Shown here: positions 1 through 5,698 of the stretch, piece after piece | How the letters are laid out: the number at the start of each line of letters is the position of its first letter | Position numbering within the stretch: position 1 is the stretch's first letter | DNA from: Thioalkalivibrio sp. | GTDB taxonomy: Bacteria > Pseudomonadota > Gammaproteobacteria > Ectothiorhodospirales > Ectothiorhodospiraceae | Direction: 5' to 3' | Assembly: GCA_003553165.1 (NCBI GenBank) | Contig: PUOZ01000355.1 | Location: 1-5,698, forward strand | Length of the DNA stretch: 5,698 nt | Notes under the pieces: generated by a model | Databases searched by the model: none | What the model was told of the DNA's origin: nothing | What the model saw: the letters and a program-made list of their open reading frames with translations, nothing else | Translations under genes and position numbers: made by a program

Positions 1-98
1 ATCTGCCGGGCGCGGGTCCTACCGATGCCGTAGATCGCCGTGAGGGCGATTACGGTGTGCTTCTGGTCTGGAATATTGATACCAGCAACGCGAGCCAT
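1..98 (-). CDS. rpsM: 30S ribosomal protein S13, N-terminal part (cut by window edge)
   Basis: S13 sits in the head of the small subunit, contacts the P-site tRNA and forms intersubunit bridges with the large subunit. Only the first 32 codons and two further bases are present. The translation begins [14 protein letters not shown] and continues through [15 protein letters not shown], matching the conserved S13 start (E. coli MARIAGINIPDHKH, then IYGVGKTR), including the helix-hairpin-helix-like region around YGIG. The ATG at 98-96 is preceded by GGAGAGG at 109-103, a strong Shine-Dalgarno sequence. S13 normally opens the alpha operon (rpsM-rpsK-rpsD-rpoA-rplQ), so those genes are expected beyond the left edge; this is inferred, not seen. 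The 70-base gap to rpmJ contains a promoter candidate that would serve this gene. The gene is truncated by the window, not broken. Confidence 0.96.
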   Translation of the reverse strand, partial: MARVAGINIPDQKHTVIALTAIYGIGRTRARQ

Positions 99-116
99 CC
101 AACCTCTCCATCAAAT

Positions 117-129
117 TCGGCAAAGCCGA
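117..129 (-). repeat. Small inverted repeat in the rpmJ-rpsM gap
   Basis: The minus strand reads TCGGC-TTT-GCCGA, a perfect 5-base-pair stem with a 3-base loop. It lies between the candidate -10 box and the rpsM Shine-Dalgarno sequence. The predicted transcription start falls inside it, so a transcript from that promoter would carry only part of the stem. The full hairpin would exist only in mRNA reading through from rpmJ. It is too short for a confident terminator, and only a run of three T residues follows it. Function is unknown. Confidence 0.35.
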
Positions 130-131
130 TT

Positions 132-160
132 ATTGTAGCCAAAGACAACCATGTACTCAA
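132..160 (-). promoter_or_regulatory. Candidate sigma70 promoter of the alpha operon (upstream of rpsM)
   Basis: On the minus strand the rpmJ-rpsM gap contains TTGAGT (160-155) and TACAAT (137-132), separated by exactly 17 bases. The -10 box matches the sigma70 consensus at 5 of 6 positions and the -35 box at 4 of 6. Transcription would start near position 125, leaving a leader of roughly 26 bases before the rpsM ATG, with GGAGAGG just upstream of it. In E. coli a separate promoter drives the alpha operon from the corresponding place, which supports the reading. The -35 box lies within a small inverted repeat (GTACT-TG-AGTAC, 162-151). No start site has been measured here, and readthrough from the spc operon could also supply rpsM. 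Confidence 0.6.
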
Positions 161-168
161 GTACCTGC

Positions 169-282
169 TCAGCCCTGACGCTGCTTGTGGCGCGGGTCGC
201 TACAGATCACACGGACCACGCCATGACGCCGGATCAGCTTGCAGTTGCGGCAGATCGGCTTCACTGATGCTCTTACCTTCAT
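169..282 (-). CDS. rpmJ: 50S ribosomal protein L36, zinc-binding form
   Basis: L36 is the smallest large-subunit protein and helps fold 23S rRNA near the L6 and GTPase-associated region. The 37-residue product begins [15 protein letters not shown] and ends DPRHKQRQG, the standard L36 pattern. Cys11, Cys14, Cys27 and His32 form the CxxC...C...H zinc ribbon, so this is the C+ (zinc-containing) paralogue type. It is one residue shorter than the 38-residue E. coli protein, in the Cys27-to-His spacing. The ATG at 282 is preferred because the other nearby ATG (290-288) runs into TGA after three codons. GGAGA at 295-291 is the ribosome binding site, 8 bases from the start. The gene lies 19 bases after secY and 70 bases before rpsM, as in E. 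coli, and ends the spc operon. It is too short to stand out as an open reading frame but the family match is unambiguous. Confidence 0.97.
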   Translation of the reverse strand: MKVRASVKPICRNCKLIRRHGVVRVICSDPRHKQRQG

Positions 283-301
283 TTCTTCATTCTCCGAAAA
301 C

Positions 302-1645
302 CTAGCGGATGTTACTGCCGCCAAAACCCTTGAGATTCGCCTTGCGCATCAGACCTTCATACTGGTGCGACATCAGATGCGCCTGGAGCTGCGCCATGAA
401 GTCCATGGTCACGATGACGATGATCAGCAACGAAGTCCCGCCGAAATAGAACGGCACGTTCCAATACAGGATCAGGAACTCCGGCAGCAGACAGACGGCG
501 GTGATGTATATCGCGCCCACCGCGGTCAAACGCGTCATCACGCCGTCGATGAAGCGCTCGGTCTGCACGCCAGGCCGGATACCCGGCACGAATGCGCCCT
601 GCTTCTTCAGGTTCTCCGCCGTCTCGCGCGAATTGAACACCAGCGCGGTATAGAAGAAACAGAAGAAGATGATCGCCGCCGCATAGAAGGTCACGTACAG
701 CGGTTGGCCCGGAGCCAGCGTGGTTGAAATCTCCCGCAGCCAGCCCATACCCTCGGCCTGCCCGAACCACTGTCCCAGCGTCGCCGGGAACAGGATGATA
801 CTCGATGCGAAGATCGGAGGAATCACGCCTGCCATATTCAGCTTCAGCGGCAGGTGGCTGGACTGACCACCGATCACCTTGCGGCCGACCTGGCGCTTCG
901 CATAATTGATCGTGATGCGGCGCTGCCCGCGCTCGACGAAGACCACGAAGGCCGTGACCGCCAGGGCCAGCACCAGGAGAATGACCACGAACGCCGCCGC
1001 GAGTTCACCGGTGCGCGCGAGTTCCAGCGTACCGCCGATCGCCGCCGGCAAGCCGGCCACGATTCCCGCGAAGATGATGATCGAGATCCCGTTGCCGATT
1101 CCCCGCTCCGTGATCTGCTCGCCGAGCCAAACAAGGAACATGGTGCCGGTAACCAGGGACACCACCACCGTCGGGATGAAGATGTGCGAGGGCGTAAGCG
1201 CCATCGGCATGCCCTGGATGGTCTGGCCACTCAGCGCCACCGAGATCCCGATACTCTGAAACAGAGCCAGGGCCACCGTTCCATAGCGCGTGTACTGCGT
1301 GATCTTGCGCCGACCGGACTCCCCTTCCTTCTTGAGCTGCTGCAGGTGGGGGACGGTCGCCGCCAGCAACTGCATGATGATCGCCGAGGAGATGTAGGGC
1401 ATGACCCCTAGGGCAAAGATCGAGAGCCGCTCCAGCGCCCCACCCGAAAACATGTTGAACATGTCGAGGATGGTGCCGCTGTGCTGGTCGAAAAAACTCG
1501 CGACCGCAACGGGGTTGATTCCGGGAACCGGAATGAACGTGCCGATGCGGTAGACGACCAGGGCGCCCAACACAAACAGCAGGCGATGACGGAGTTCCGA
1601 GAACCCGCTCAGTCCAGCGCCTCGTGCTGCCGCTCCGCGTGCCAT
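302..1645 (-). CDS. secY: Protein translocase subunit SecY
   Basis: SecY is the channel of the SecYEG translocon in the inner membrane. It exports unfolded proteins with SecA and inserts membrane proteins from the ribosome. The 447-residue product (443 in E. coli) has ten hydrophobic segments, near residues 22-40, 73-95, 118-138, 155-175, 184-205, 215-237, 270-293, 315-337, 370-392 and 398-417. Family motifs include [18 protein letters not shown] (63-80), the conserved stretch through [20 protein letters not shown] (175-194), the basic cytoplasmic loop ERGQRR (238-243) contacting the ribosome and SecA, and PGIRPG (354-359), whose Arg357 aligns with the functionally important Arg357 of E. coli. 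The ATG at 1645 is supported by GAGGAG at 1656-1651, five bases upstream and inside the last codons of rplO; only two bases separate the genes, so coupling is likely. The short Gly/Ala/Arg-rich N-terminus and the GGSNIR tail are the least conserved parts. No damage is visible. Confidence 0.98.
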   Translation of the reverse strand: MARGAAARGAGLSGFSELRHRLLFVLGALVVYRIGTFIPVPGINPVAVASFFDQHSGTILDMFNMFSGGALERLSIFALGVMPYISSAIIMQLLAATVPHLQQLKKEGESGRRKITQYTRYGTVALALFQSIGISVALSGQTIQGMPMALTPSHIFIPTVVVSLVTGTMFLVWLGEQITERGIGNGISIIIFAGIVAGLPAAIGGTLELARTGELAAAFVVILLVLALAVTAFVVFVERGQRRITINYAKRQVGRKVIGGQSSHLPLKLNMAGVIPPIFASSIILFPATLGQWFGQAEGMGWLREISTTLAPGQPLYVTFYAAAIIFFCFFYTALVFNSRETAENLKKQGAFVPGIRPGVQTERFIDGVMTRLTAVGAIYITAVCLLPEFLILYWNVPFYFGGTSLLIIVIVTMDFMAQLQAHLMSHQYEGLMRKANLKGFGGSNIR

Positions 1646-1647
1646 CT

Positions 1648-2079
1648 CTACTCCTCTACGCGCCCGCCGGCGGCCTCAATGGCCGCACGCGCGCCAGCGG
1701 TGACCCCGACGCCGCGCAGGACGCAGGACTTCTCGAGCTTGCCCGAGAGGAAGATCTTCACGCGCTCGGCATTGCCCGGAATCAGGCCGGCACCCTTCAG
1801 CGACTCGACGGTGATGTCGCCATCGACCAGCGCGAGTTCGTGCAGCCGGACCTCGGCTGTCGCATGCTTGGCGCGTGACCGGAAACCGACCTTGGGGAGG
1901 CGCCGCTGCAAGGGCATCTGCCCGCCCTCGAACCCGACCTTGTGGTAGCCGCCGGACCGGGACTTCTGCCCCTTGTGGCCGCGCCCGCCGGTCTTGCCGA
2001 GGCCCGAACCGATTCCCCGGCCCAGGCGCTTTGCCGCGGGACGCGAACCGGGATTGGGCAGCAATTCGTTCATTCGCAT
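1648..2079 (-). CDS. rplO: 50S ribosomal protein L15
   Basis: L15 binds 23S rRNA and joins late in large-subunit assembly; its long N-terminal extension reaches deep into the rRNA core. The 143-residue product (144 in E. coli) has the Gly/Arg/Lys-rich extension [20 protein letters not shown] at 17-36, then the FEGGQMPL block (50-57). The C-terminal globular domain ends in the L15 signature through [18 protein letters not shown] (126-143). The start [12 protein letters not shown] parallels E. coli MRLNTLSPAEGS. The ATG at 2079 rather than 2073 is chosen for this reason and because GAGGAGG (2093-2087) is 7 bases upstream. That Shine-Dalgarno sequence lies in the last codons of rpmD, and the gap is two bases, so the two are probably translationally coupled. 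The gene is intact. Confidence 0.97.
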   Translation of the reverse strand: MRMNELLPNPGSRPAAKRLGRGIGSGLGKTGGRGHKGQKSRSGGYHKVGFEGGQMPLQRRLPKVGFRSRAKHATAEVRLHELALVDGDITVESLKGAGLIPGNAERVKIFLSGKLEKSCVLRGVGVTAGARAAIEAAGGRVEE

Positions 2080-2081
2080 GA

Positions 2082-2261
2082 TCAGGCCTCCTCGACCTTG
2101 AGCAGGTAGGCGACCTTGCGCACCATGCCCAGATTCTCAGGGGTCGCGTCAACGACCGCGGTGCTTTGCGTCCGGCGCAGACCCAGCCCGCGTACACAGG
2201 CCTTGTGGTTCGCCAAGCGGCCCGCCGTCGAGCGGACCAGAGTGAGCTTGAGCTTGTTCAT
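2082..2261 (-). CDS. rpmD: 50S ribosomal protein L30
   Basis: L30 is a small large-subunit protein found in many but not all bacteria; it binds 23S rRNA near the edge of the subunit. The 59-residue product starts [16 protein letters not shown] and contains [12 protein letters not shown] (19-30), the L30 signature (HKATLLGLGLRR in E. coli), followed by [19 protein letters not shown] matching the family C-terminus. The reading frame is open for 42 codons upstream of this ATG, but that extension only overlaps the end of rpsE out of frame and looks nothing like L30, so the ATG at 2261 is the start. It lies two bases after the rpsE stop. The nearest Shine-Dalgarno-like sequence, AAGAG in the last codons of rpsE, is weak, which suggests dependence on coupling with rpsE translation. 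Confidence 0.96.
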   Translation of the reverse strand: MNKLKLTLVRSTAGRLANHKACVRGLGLRRTQSTAVVDATPENLGMVRKVAYLLKVEEA

Positions 2262-2263
2262 AT

Positions 2264-2770
2264 TCAACTCTTGATGTCTTCGAGCGTCTTGCCACGCTTG
2301 GCGGCAACGAGTTCCGGGTTGTTCACTGCCACCAGCCCGTTGATCGTGGCCTGGACCACGTTGATCGGGTTGCGTGAACCCACGCACTTGGCCAGGACAT
2401 TGCGGACACCCGCCACCTCGAGCACGGCACGCATGGCGCCACCCGCGATGACCCCGGTCCCTTCGGAGGCGGGCTGCATATAGACGGAGGCCGCGCCGTG
2501 GTAACCCTTGATCGCATAGTGCAGGGTTCCCTGATCGAGGCTCACGTTCGTCATGTTCTGGCGGGCCTGCTGCATCGCCTTCTGGATCGCCAGCGGGACC
2601 TCGCGAGCCTTGCCATAGCCATAACCGACGCGACCCTCACCGTCACCGACGACAGTCAATGCGGCGAACCGGAACTGTCGGCCGCCCTTGACCACCTTGG
2701 CCACCCGATTGACGCTGATCAGTTTTTCCTGCAGGCCATCCGTGGCTTCACTTTGTTCATGACGTGCCAT
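2264..2770 (-). CDS. rpsE: 30S ribosomal protein S5
   Basis: S5 lies on the back of the small subunit near the mRNA entry region and affects decoding accuracy. The 168-residue product (167 in E. coli) begins [20 protein letters not shown]. It has the N-terminal dsRBD-like domain with [12 protein letters not shown] at 20-31, the loop in which spectinomycin-resistance changes are known in E. coli, and then [20 protein letters not shown] (40-59), the S5 signature. The C-terminal domain carries [20 protein letters not shown] (98-117) and ends [18 protein letters not shown]. The loop has no obvious deletion, so no resistance is suggested. GGAGA, about six bases before the ATG at 2770, is a reasonable ribosome binding site. 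The gene follows rplR by 27 bases, the longest gap inside the spc block, and precedes rpmD by two. Confidence 0.98.
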   Translation of the reverse strand: MARHEQSEATDGLQEKLISVNRVAKVVKGGRQFRFAALTVVGDGEGRVGYGYGKAREVPLAIQKAMQQARQNMTNVSLDQGTLHYAIKGYHGAASVYMQPASEGTGVIAGGAMRAVLEVAGVRNVLAKCVGSRNPINVVQATINGLVAVNNPELVAAKRGKTLEDIKS

Positions 2771-2797
2771 TGCTGTCTCCGTTGAAATCGAGTCTGA

Positions 2798-3151
2798 TCA
2801 GAACTGCAGGCCACCCTCACGGGCGGCGTCGGCAAGCGCCTGTACACGTCCGTGATAGCGGAACCCTGAGCGGTCAAACGCGACCTTTTCGATACCGGCT
2901 GCGCGGGCACGTTCGGCAATGAGCCTACCCACCTGTGCGGCCGCTTCCGCGTTCCCCGTGTACTTGAGATCGGCACGCACGGCCGACTCGACCGTGGATG
3001 CGGCAGCCAACACGGCGTCACCGCCGGGGCCGATGACCTGTGCATACATGTGCTTCGGCGTACGGTGGATGCACAGTCGATGCACACCCAGCTCCCGAAT
3101 CTTGAAACGCGCGCGGCGCGCCCTTCTGAGTCTCGACTCTTTCTTATCCAC
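2798..3151 (-). CDS. rplR: 50S ribosomal protein L18, GTG start
   Basis: L18 binds 5S rRNA with L5 and L25 and anchors it in the central protuberance. The 117-residue product has the same length as E. coli L18. It begins with the basic tail [15 protein letters not shown], continues [15 protein letters not shown] (26-40) and [13 protein letters not shown] (63-75), and ends in the highly conserved run [20 protein letters not shown] (92-111) followed by EGGLQF. The start codon is GTG (3151-3149), the only non-ATG start in the window. It is accepted because the residues after it (DKKE) align directly with the E. coli start MDKKSARIRR and no nearer in-frame ATG preserves this tail. The upstream region has only a modest purine match (AGGG about 8 bases away). 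The gene follows rplF by 9 bases. Confidence 0.97.
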   Translation of the reverse strand: MDKKESRLRRARRARFKIRELGVHRLCIHRTPKHMYAQVIGPGGDAVLAAASTVESAVRADLKYTGNAEAAAQVGRLIAERARAAGIEKVAFDRSGFRYHGRVQALADAAREGGLQF

Positions 3152-3160
3152 GGATCTACC

Positions 3161-3691
3161 CTACTTCTTTTTGGCTTCTTTACGAAGAATGCGTTCGCCC
3201 TTGTATTTCACGCCTTTGCCCTTGTAGGGCTCCGGCGGGCGGAAGCTGCGAATATTGGCGGCGACCTGGCCGACCTGCTGGCAGTCGTGGCCCTTCACCA
3301 CGATCTCTGTCTGCGTCGGCGTCTCGATCGTGATCCCCTCCGGCACCTCGAAGGCAATCGGGTGGGAGAAGCCCAGCGACAGGTTCAGCACCTTGCCCTG
3401 AGCCTGGGCACGGTAACCGACCCCGACCAGTTCCAGGCCGCGCTCGAAGCCCTGGCTCACACCATGCACGTGGTTACCCAGCACGGACCGGATCGTCCCC
3501 GCCAGCGCGCTGTTCTCGGCGTTGGCCGCCGGCGCGACCGAGGCGACATTGCCATCCACCGAGACCTCGACGGCCTCCGGACAACGCATGGTGATGGCGC
3601 CCTTCGGGCCCTTCACCGTGATTTCCTGCCCACTGACCTGCAGGGAAACCCCTGCGGGCAGGTCGAGCGGTCTTTTTGCTACCCGAGACAT
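3161..3691 (-). CDS. rplF: 50S ribosomal protein L6
   Basis: L6 lies near the factor-binding site at the base of the L7/L12 stalk and contacts the sarcin-ricin loop region. The 176-residue product (177 in E. coli) begins [15 protein letters not shown] and contains two repeated alpha/beta domains, roughly residues 1-80 and 81-176. The second holds [20 protein letters not shown] (88-107), [13 protein letters not shown] and the L6 signature [11 protein letters not shown] (153-163), ending KEAKKK. The frame is open for 18 codons further upstream, but the ATG at 3691 matches the family start and has GAGG at 3703-3700, eight bases away. That GAGG overlaps the TGA stop of rpsH (3704-3702), a clear sign of translational coupling. 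The gap to rpsH is 10 bases. Confidence 0.98.
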   Translation of the reverse strand: MSRVAKRPLDLPAGVSLQVSGQEITVKGPKGAITMRCPEAVEVSVDGNVASVAPAANAENSALAGTIRSVLGNHVHGVSQGFERGLELVGVGYRAQAQGKVLNLSLGFSHPIAFEVPEGITIETPTQTEIVVKGHDCQQVGQVAANIRSFRPPEPYKGKGVKYKGERILRKEAKKK

Positions 3692-3701
3692 GACTGTTTC
3701 C

Positions 3702-4094
3702 TCAATAGATCTTGCAGAGCACTTCGCCGCCCTGCCCGAGGGCACGTGCGGCGCGGTCGCTCATCATCCCCTTGGGGGTGGAGATGACCGCTACGCCAAG
3801 GCCCGCGTTGATTTTCGGCAGTTCGTCCTTGCCGCGGTAGATCCGCAGGCCCGGGCGGCTGATACGTTCGATGTTCTCGATGACGCCACGTCCCTGGAAG
3901 TACTTCAGGGTCACGCGCAGCGTTCTCGCGGCACCCTCGCCCTCGACCGCGACTTCGCCAATGTAGCCTTCGTCCGCAAACACCTTGAGGAGGGCCTCCT
4001 TGGTGCGGCTGTAGGGCATGGCGACGGTCTTCTTCTGGGCACGCTGGGCATTCCGCACGCGGGTCAGCAGGTCGGCAATGGGATCGGTCATCAT
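3702..4094 (-). CDS. rpsH: 30S ribosomal protein S8
   Basis: S8 is a primary 16S rRNA-binding protein (helix 21) needed for assembly of the central domain. In E. coli it also represses the spc operon by binding its mRNA. The 130-residue product, the same length as in E. coli, begins [17 protein letters not shown]. It contains [20 protein letters not shown] (62-81) and [13 protein letters not shown], and the S8 signature region within [20 protein letters not shown] (98-117). Two adjacent ATG codons are possible. The first (4094) is 9 bases from AAGGAG (4109-4104), and the second is 12 away, so the first is preferred. AAGGAG overlaps the TAA stop of rpsN (4110-4108). A longer open frame upstream is only a frame-shifted reading of rpsN. 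S8 is ordinary in sequence and its RNA-binding C-terminal half is complete. Confidence 0.97.
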   Translation of the reverse strand: MMTDPIADLLTRVRNAQRAQKKTVAMPYSRTKEALLKVFADEGYIGEVAVEGEGAARTLRVTLKYFQGRGVIENIERISRPGLRIYRGKDELPKINAGLGVAVISTPKGMMSDRAARALGQGGEVLCKIY

Positions 4095-4107
4095 GGTTCT
4101 TGTCTCC

Positions 4108-4413
4108 TTACCAACTTGCCTTGCGCAGGCCGGGGATCTCGCCGCGCATCGCGAACTCGCGCAGCTTGTTACGGCCGAGGCCGAATCGACGATAGTAGCC
4201 CTTCGGCCGCCCGGTGATGCCGCAACGGTTGCGCTTGCGCACCGGGCTGGAATCACGCGGCAGCTTCTGCAACGCCTGCATCGCCGCCATGCGCTCCTCA
4301 CCGGGCAGCGCATCGTCCAGGATCTTCGCTTTCAGCTCGACCCGGCGCGCGGCGTACTTTTCCACCAGCTTCGCGCGCTTGAGCTCGCGCATCATCATTG
4401 AAGTCTTTGCCAT
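4108..4413 (-). CDS. rpsN: 30S ribosomal protein S14, long zinc-free form
   Basis: S14 is located in the head of the small subunit near S3 and S10, and assembles late. The 101-residue product has exactly the E. coli length. It starts [20 protein letters not shown], carries [20 protein letters not shown] (51-70), and ends [15 protein letters not shown], the conserved C-terminus. It lacks the two CxxC pairs of the short zinc-binding type, so it is the C- form and needs no zinc. The ATG at 4413 gives the conserved MAK start. The upstream purines are not ideal: GAGG is about 10 bases away and AAGAG directly abuts the ATG. It lies 17 bases after rplE and 13 before rpsH. The pairing of a zinc-free S14 with a zinc-binding L36 also occurs in E. 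coli. Confidence 0.98.
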   Translation of the reverse strand: MAKTSMMMRELKRAKLVEKYAARRVELKAKILDDALPGEERMAAMQALQKLPRDSSPVRKRNRCGITGRPKGYYRRFGLGRNKLREFAMRGEIPGLRKASW

Positions 4414-4430
4414 CTCTTGGAAACCTCGGG

Positions 4431-4970
4431 TTACTGCCTGAATGGGAAGCGGAACGCCTCAAGCAGCGCCTTGGCTTCCTCGTCACTTTTCGCGTTGGTG
4501 GTGATGGTGATATCCATGCCGCGCAGCTTGTCGATGCGGTCGTAGTCGATCTCCGGGAAGATGATCTGCTCCTTCACGCCCAGGCTGTAGTTGCCGCGAC
4601 CGTCGAAGGACTTCGCGCTGAACCCCCGGAAATCCCGAATTCGGGGTATCGCCACGTTGATCAGTCGGTCCAGGAACTCGTACATCCGCACGCGCCGCAG
4701 CGTCACCTTGCAGCCGATCGGATAATCGTCACGGATCTTGAAGCCCGCGATGGACTTGCGCGCCTTGGTGACCACCGGTTTCTGGGCTGCGATCGCGGTC
4801 ATGTCCGACAGGGCATGCTCGATCACCTTCTTGTCGGCGACGGCGTCGCCCAGCCCCATGTTGAGGGTCACCTTGGTGATGCGGGGGACCTCCATCACGT
4901 TGCCGTACTCGAATTTTTCCCTGAGGGCCGGAACGACCGACTCCAGGTACTGTGCTCTCAAACGTTCCAT
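4431..4970 (-). CDS. rplE: 50S ribosomal protein L5
   Basis: L5 binds 5S rRNA and helps form the central protuberance, where it contacts the P-site tRNA elbow and bridges to S13. The 179-residue product equals the E. coli length. It contains [20 protein letters not shown] (34-53), the L5 signature region [20 protein letters not shown] (57-76), [18 protein letters not shown] (86-103), the loop through [20 protein letters not shown] (112-131), and [15 protein letters not shown] (134-148). It ends FRFPFRQ, close to the usual L5 end. The ATG at 4970 is preceded by GAGAG a few bases upstream, a moderate ribosome binding site. The 17-base gap after rplX is where E. coli carries its S8 feedback site; no clear equivalent is visible here. 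Confidence 0.98.
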   Translation of the reverse strand: MERLRAQYLESVVPALREKFEYGNVMEVPRITKVTLNMGLGDAVADKKVIEHALSDMTAIAAQKPVVTKARKSIAGFKIRDDYPIGCKVTLRRVRMYEFLDRLINVAIPRIRDFRGFSAKSFDGRGNYSLGVKEQIIFPEIDYDRIDKLRGMDITITTNAKSDEEAKALLEAFRFPFRQ

Positions 4971-4987
4971 GGCTCTCTTTCCCGCCC

Positions 4988-5305
4988 TTATGCGTCGACG
5001 ACTTCGCCGTTCGAGCGGAACACCCGAACCTTGCGACCGTCTTCGAGGGTCTTGAAGGAAACCCGGTCGCCCTTGGCGGAGGCCGGGTTGAATAACATGA
5101 TGTTGGAAACATCGATCGGCATCTCCTTTTCGATGATGCCCCCGGTCCGACCCATGTTCGGATTCGGCTTCTGATGCTTCTTCACCATATTGATGTTCTG
5201 GACCAGGACACGGTTATCCGTGAACGTGCGCAGCACGGTGCCACGACGCCCCTTGTCCTTGCCCGTGATGACCACGACGTCATCGCCCTTGCGAATCTTC
5301 TTCAT
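4988..5305 (-). CDS. rplX: 50S ribosomal protein L24
   Basis: L24 binds the 5' domain of 23S rRNA and starts large-subunit assembly; it later sits near the exit of the peptide tunnel. The 105-residue product (104 in E. coli) begins [19 protein letters not shown], a KOW motif (about 3-33), followed by [14 protein letters not shown] (37-50), GGIIEKE (55-61) and [10 protein letters not shown] (66-75), and ends with [15 protein letters not shown]. An in-frame GTG at 5317 would add four residues, but the Shine-Dalgarno sequence GAGG (5315-5312) lies inside that extension, six bases before the ATG at 5305. The ATG is therefore the start. The GAGG also overlaps the TGA stop of rplN (5316-5314), suggesting coupling. 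Confidence 0.97.
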   Translation of the reverse strand: MKKIRKGDDVVVITGKDKGRRGTVLRTFTDNRVLVQNINMVKKHQKPNPNMGRTGGIIEKEMPIDVSNIMLFNPASAKGDRVSFKTLEDGRKVRVFRSNGEVVDA

Positions 5306-5311
5306 TGCCTG

Positions 5312-5315
5312 CCTC
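5312..5315 (-). promoter_or_regulatory. Shine-Dalgarno sequence deciding the rplX start
   Basis: GAGG on the minus strand is six bases upstream of the rplX ATG (5305) and overlaps the rplN stop codon TGA. It excludes the in-frame GTG at 5317, which would lie upstream of the binding site itself. Confidence 0.7.
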
Positions 5316-5682
5316 ACAAGACTTCGGGTGCGAGCGAGATGATCTTCATGAACTTCTCGCCGCGCAGTTCACGGGTCACTGGCCCAAAGATACGGGTGCC
5401 GATCGGCTGCAACTGGTTGTTCAGCAACACGGCCGCGTTCCGATCGAAGCGGATCACCGATCCATCGGGGCGGCGCACGCCGGCCGCGGTACGCACGACC
5501 ACCGCGTTGTACACGTCGCCCTTCTTGACCTTGCCGCGCGGGATCGCGTCCTTGACGCTGACCTTGATCACGTCACCCACCCGCGCATAACGCCGATGCG
5601 AGCCACCCAGCACCTTGATGCACTGCACCCGGCGGGCGCCGCTGTTATCGGCGGCCTCGAGAACGGTCTGCATTTGAATCAT
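5314..5682 (-). CDS. rplN: 50S ribosomal protein L14
   Basis: L14 lies on the subunit interface, takes part in intersubunit bridges with 16S rRNA, and is the binding partner of the silencing factor RsfS. The 122-residue product (123 in E. coli) begins [18 protein letters not shown] and has [19 protein letters not shown] (23-41), [12 protein letters not shown] (46-57), [20 protein letters not shown] (68-87), and [14 protein letters not shown] (93-106), ending in the invariant [12 protein letters not shown]. It is one residue shorter than E. coli L14, in the loop before PIGTR. The ATG at 5682 gives the conserved MIQ start, with GGAGAG (5694-5689) six bases upstream. An internal ATG at 5673 is too late. 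It is the first gene of the spc operon in standard order. Confidence 0.98.
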   Translation of the reverse strand: MIQMQTVLEAADNSGARRVQCIKVLGGSHRRYARVGDVIKVSVKDAIPRGKVKKGDVYNAVVVRTAAGVRRPDGSVIRFDRNAAVLLNNQLQPIGTRIFGPVTRELRGEKFMKIISLAPEVL

Positions 5683-5685
5683 GAC

Positions 5686-5698
5686 TTACTCTCCAACG
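5686..5698 (-). CDS. Possible last codons of the upstream gene (expected rpsQ, S17)
   Basis: Only 16 bases lie upstream of rplN in the window. One minus-strand frame ends in a TAA stop (5688-5686) after codons for V-G-E; another reads L-E-S-K-S and stops at a TGA overlapping the rplN ATG. In gammaproteobacteria rpsQ (S17) normally sits directly upstream of rplN, so one of these is probably its 3' end, but four or five residues cannot identify the protein or choose the frame. The rplN Shine-Dalgarno sequence lies within this stretch. Confidence 0.25.

Noticed and set aside
117..129. The TCGGC-TTT-GCCGA hairpin as a terminator of the spc operon
   Set aside because: The stem is only 5 base pairs and is followed by just three T residues, and it lies downstream of a plausible promoter -10 box, so a terminator is not supported.
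151..162. GTACT-TG-AGTAC inverted repeat as a repressor operator
   Set aside because: It overlaps the candidate -35 box, which is suggestive, but arms of 5 bases can arise by chance and no second copy or known operator matches.
239..727. A 162-codon plus-strand open frame across the end of secY and rpmJ
   Set aside because: The product is rich in R, H, D and Q as expected from the reverse complement of hydrophobic secY codons; there is no independent support.
3050..3787. A 245-codon plus-strand open frame opposite rplR, rplF and rpsH
   Set aside because: It is antisense to three well-supported genes, has arginine- and histidine-rich low-information translation typical of a shadow frame, and shows no family motif.
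4398..5174. A 258-codon plus-strand open frame opposite rplE and rplX
   Set aside because: It lies entirely antisense to two clear ribosomal genes, its translation resembles no family I know, and GC-rich coding DNA commonly leaves long open frames on the opposite strand.
5306..5317. Upstream GTG start for rplX adding four residues
   Set aside because: The Shine-Dalgarno sequence would fall inside the coding region, and L24 proteins normally begin close to the KIRKGD-like segment, matching the ATG at 5305.
1..5698. A previously undescribed biological system
   Set aside because: Nearly every base belongs to a recognised spc or alpha operon gene in the standard order, with normal lengths and intact motifs; there is no inserted gene, repeat array or compositional break.

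Overview
The window is a GC-rich bacterial chromosome segment carrying most of the spc ribosomal-protein operon and the first codons of the alpha operon. Every real gene is on the minus strand. Read 5'->3' on that strand (right to left here) the order is rplN, rplX, rplE, rpsN, rpsH, rplF, rplR, rpsE, rpmD, rplO, secY, rpmJ, then rpsM, which is cut by the left edge. A few bases of the gene upstream of rplN, by standard order rpsQ, may lie at the right edge.

The proteins resemble their E. coli counterparts closely, in length and in long stretches of sequence. S14 is the 101-residue zinc-free type, L36 is the zinc-binding type, and the L18 and L15 C-termini are near-identical to the gammaproteobacterial forms. 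With the gene order and the GC-rich third positions, this suggests a free-living, GC-rich gammaproteobacterium, perhaps from the Chromatiales/Ectothiorhodospiraceae. The class is a reasonable inference from remembered sequences; the family is a guess.

The layout is very compact. From rplN to rpmJ the gaps between genes are only 2 to 27 bases, and several Shine-Dalgarno sequences lie inside the last codons or stop codon of the gene upstream. One polycistronic mRNA with translational coupling is therefore likely. The one longer gap, 70 bases between rpmJ and rpsM, holds a good sigma70-like promoter candidate that would start the alpha operon separately. No gene-free stretch exceeds 300 bases.

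Functionally the genes supply large-subunit proteins (L14, L24, L5, L6, L18, L30, L15, L36), small-subunit proteins (S14, S8, S5, S13) and the SecY channel, so ribosome production is tied to membrane protein export. I found no mobile element, CRISPR array, tRNA, rRNA or foreign gene, and no evidence of an undescribed system. The most useful non-coding observations are the rpmJ-rpsM promoter with its very short predicted leader, and the lack of an evident S8 or S4 feedback site in the form known from E. coli.
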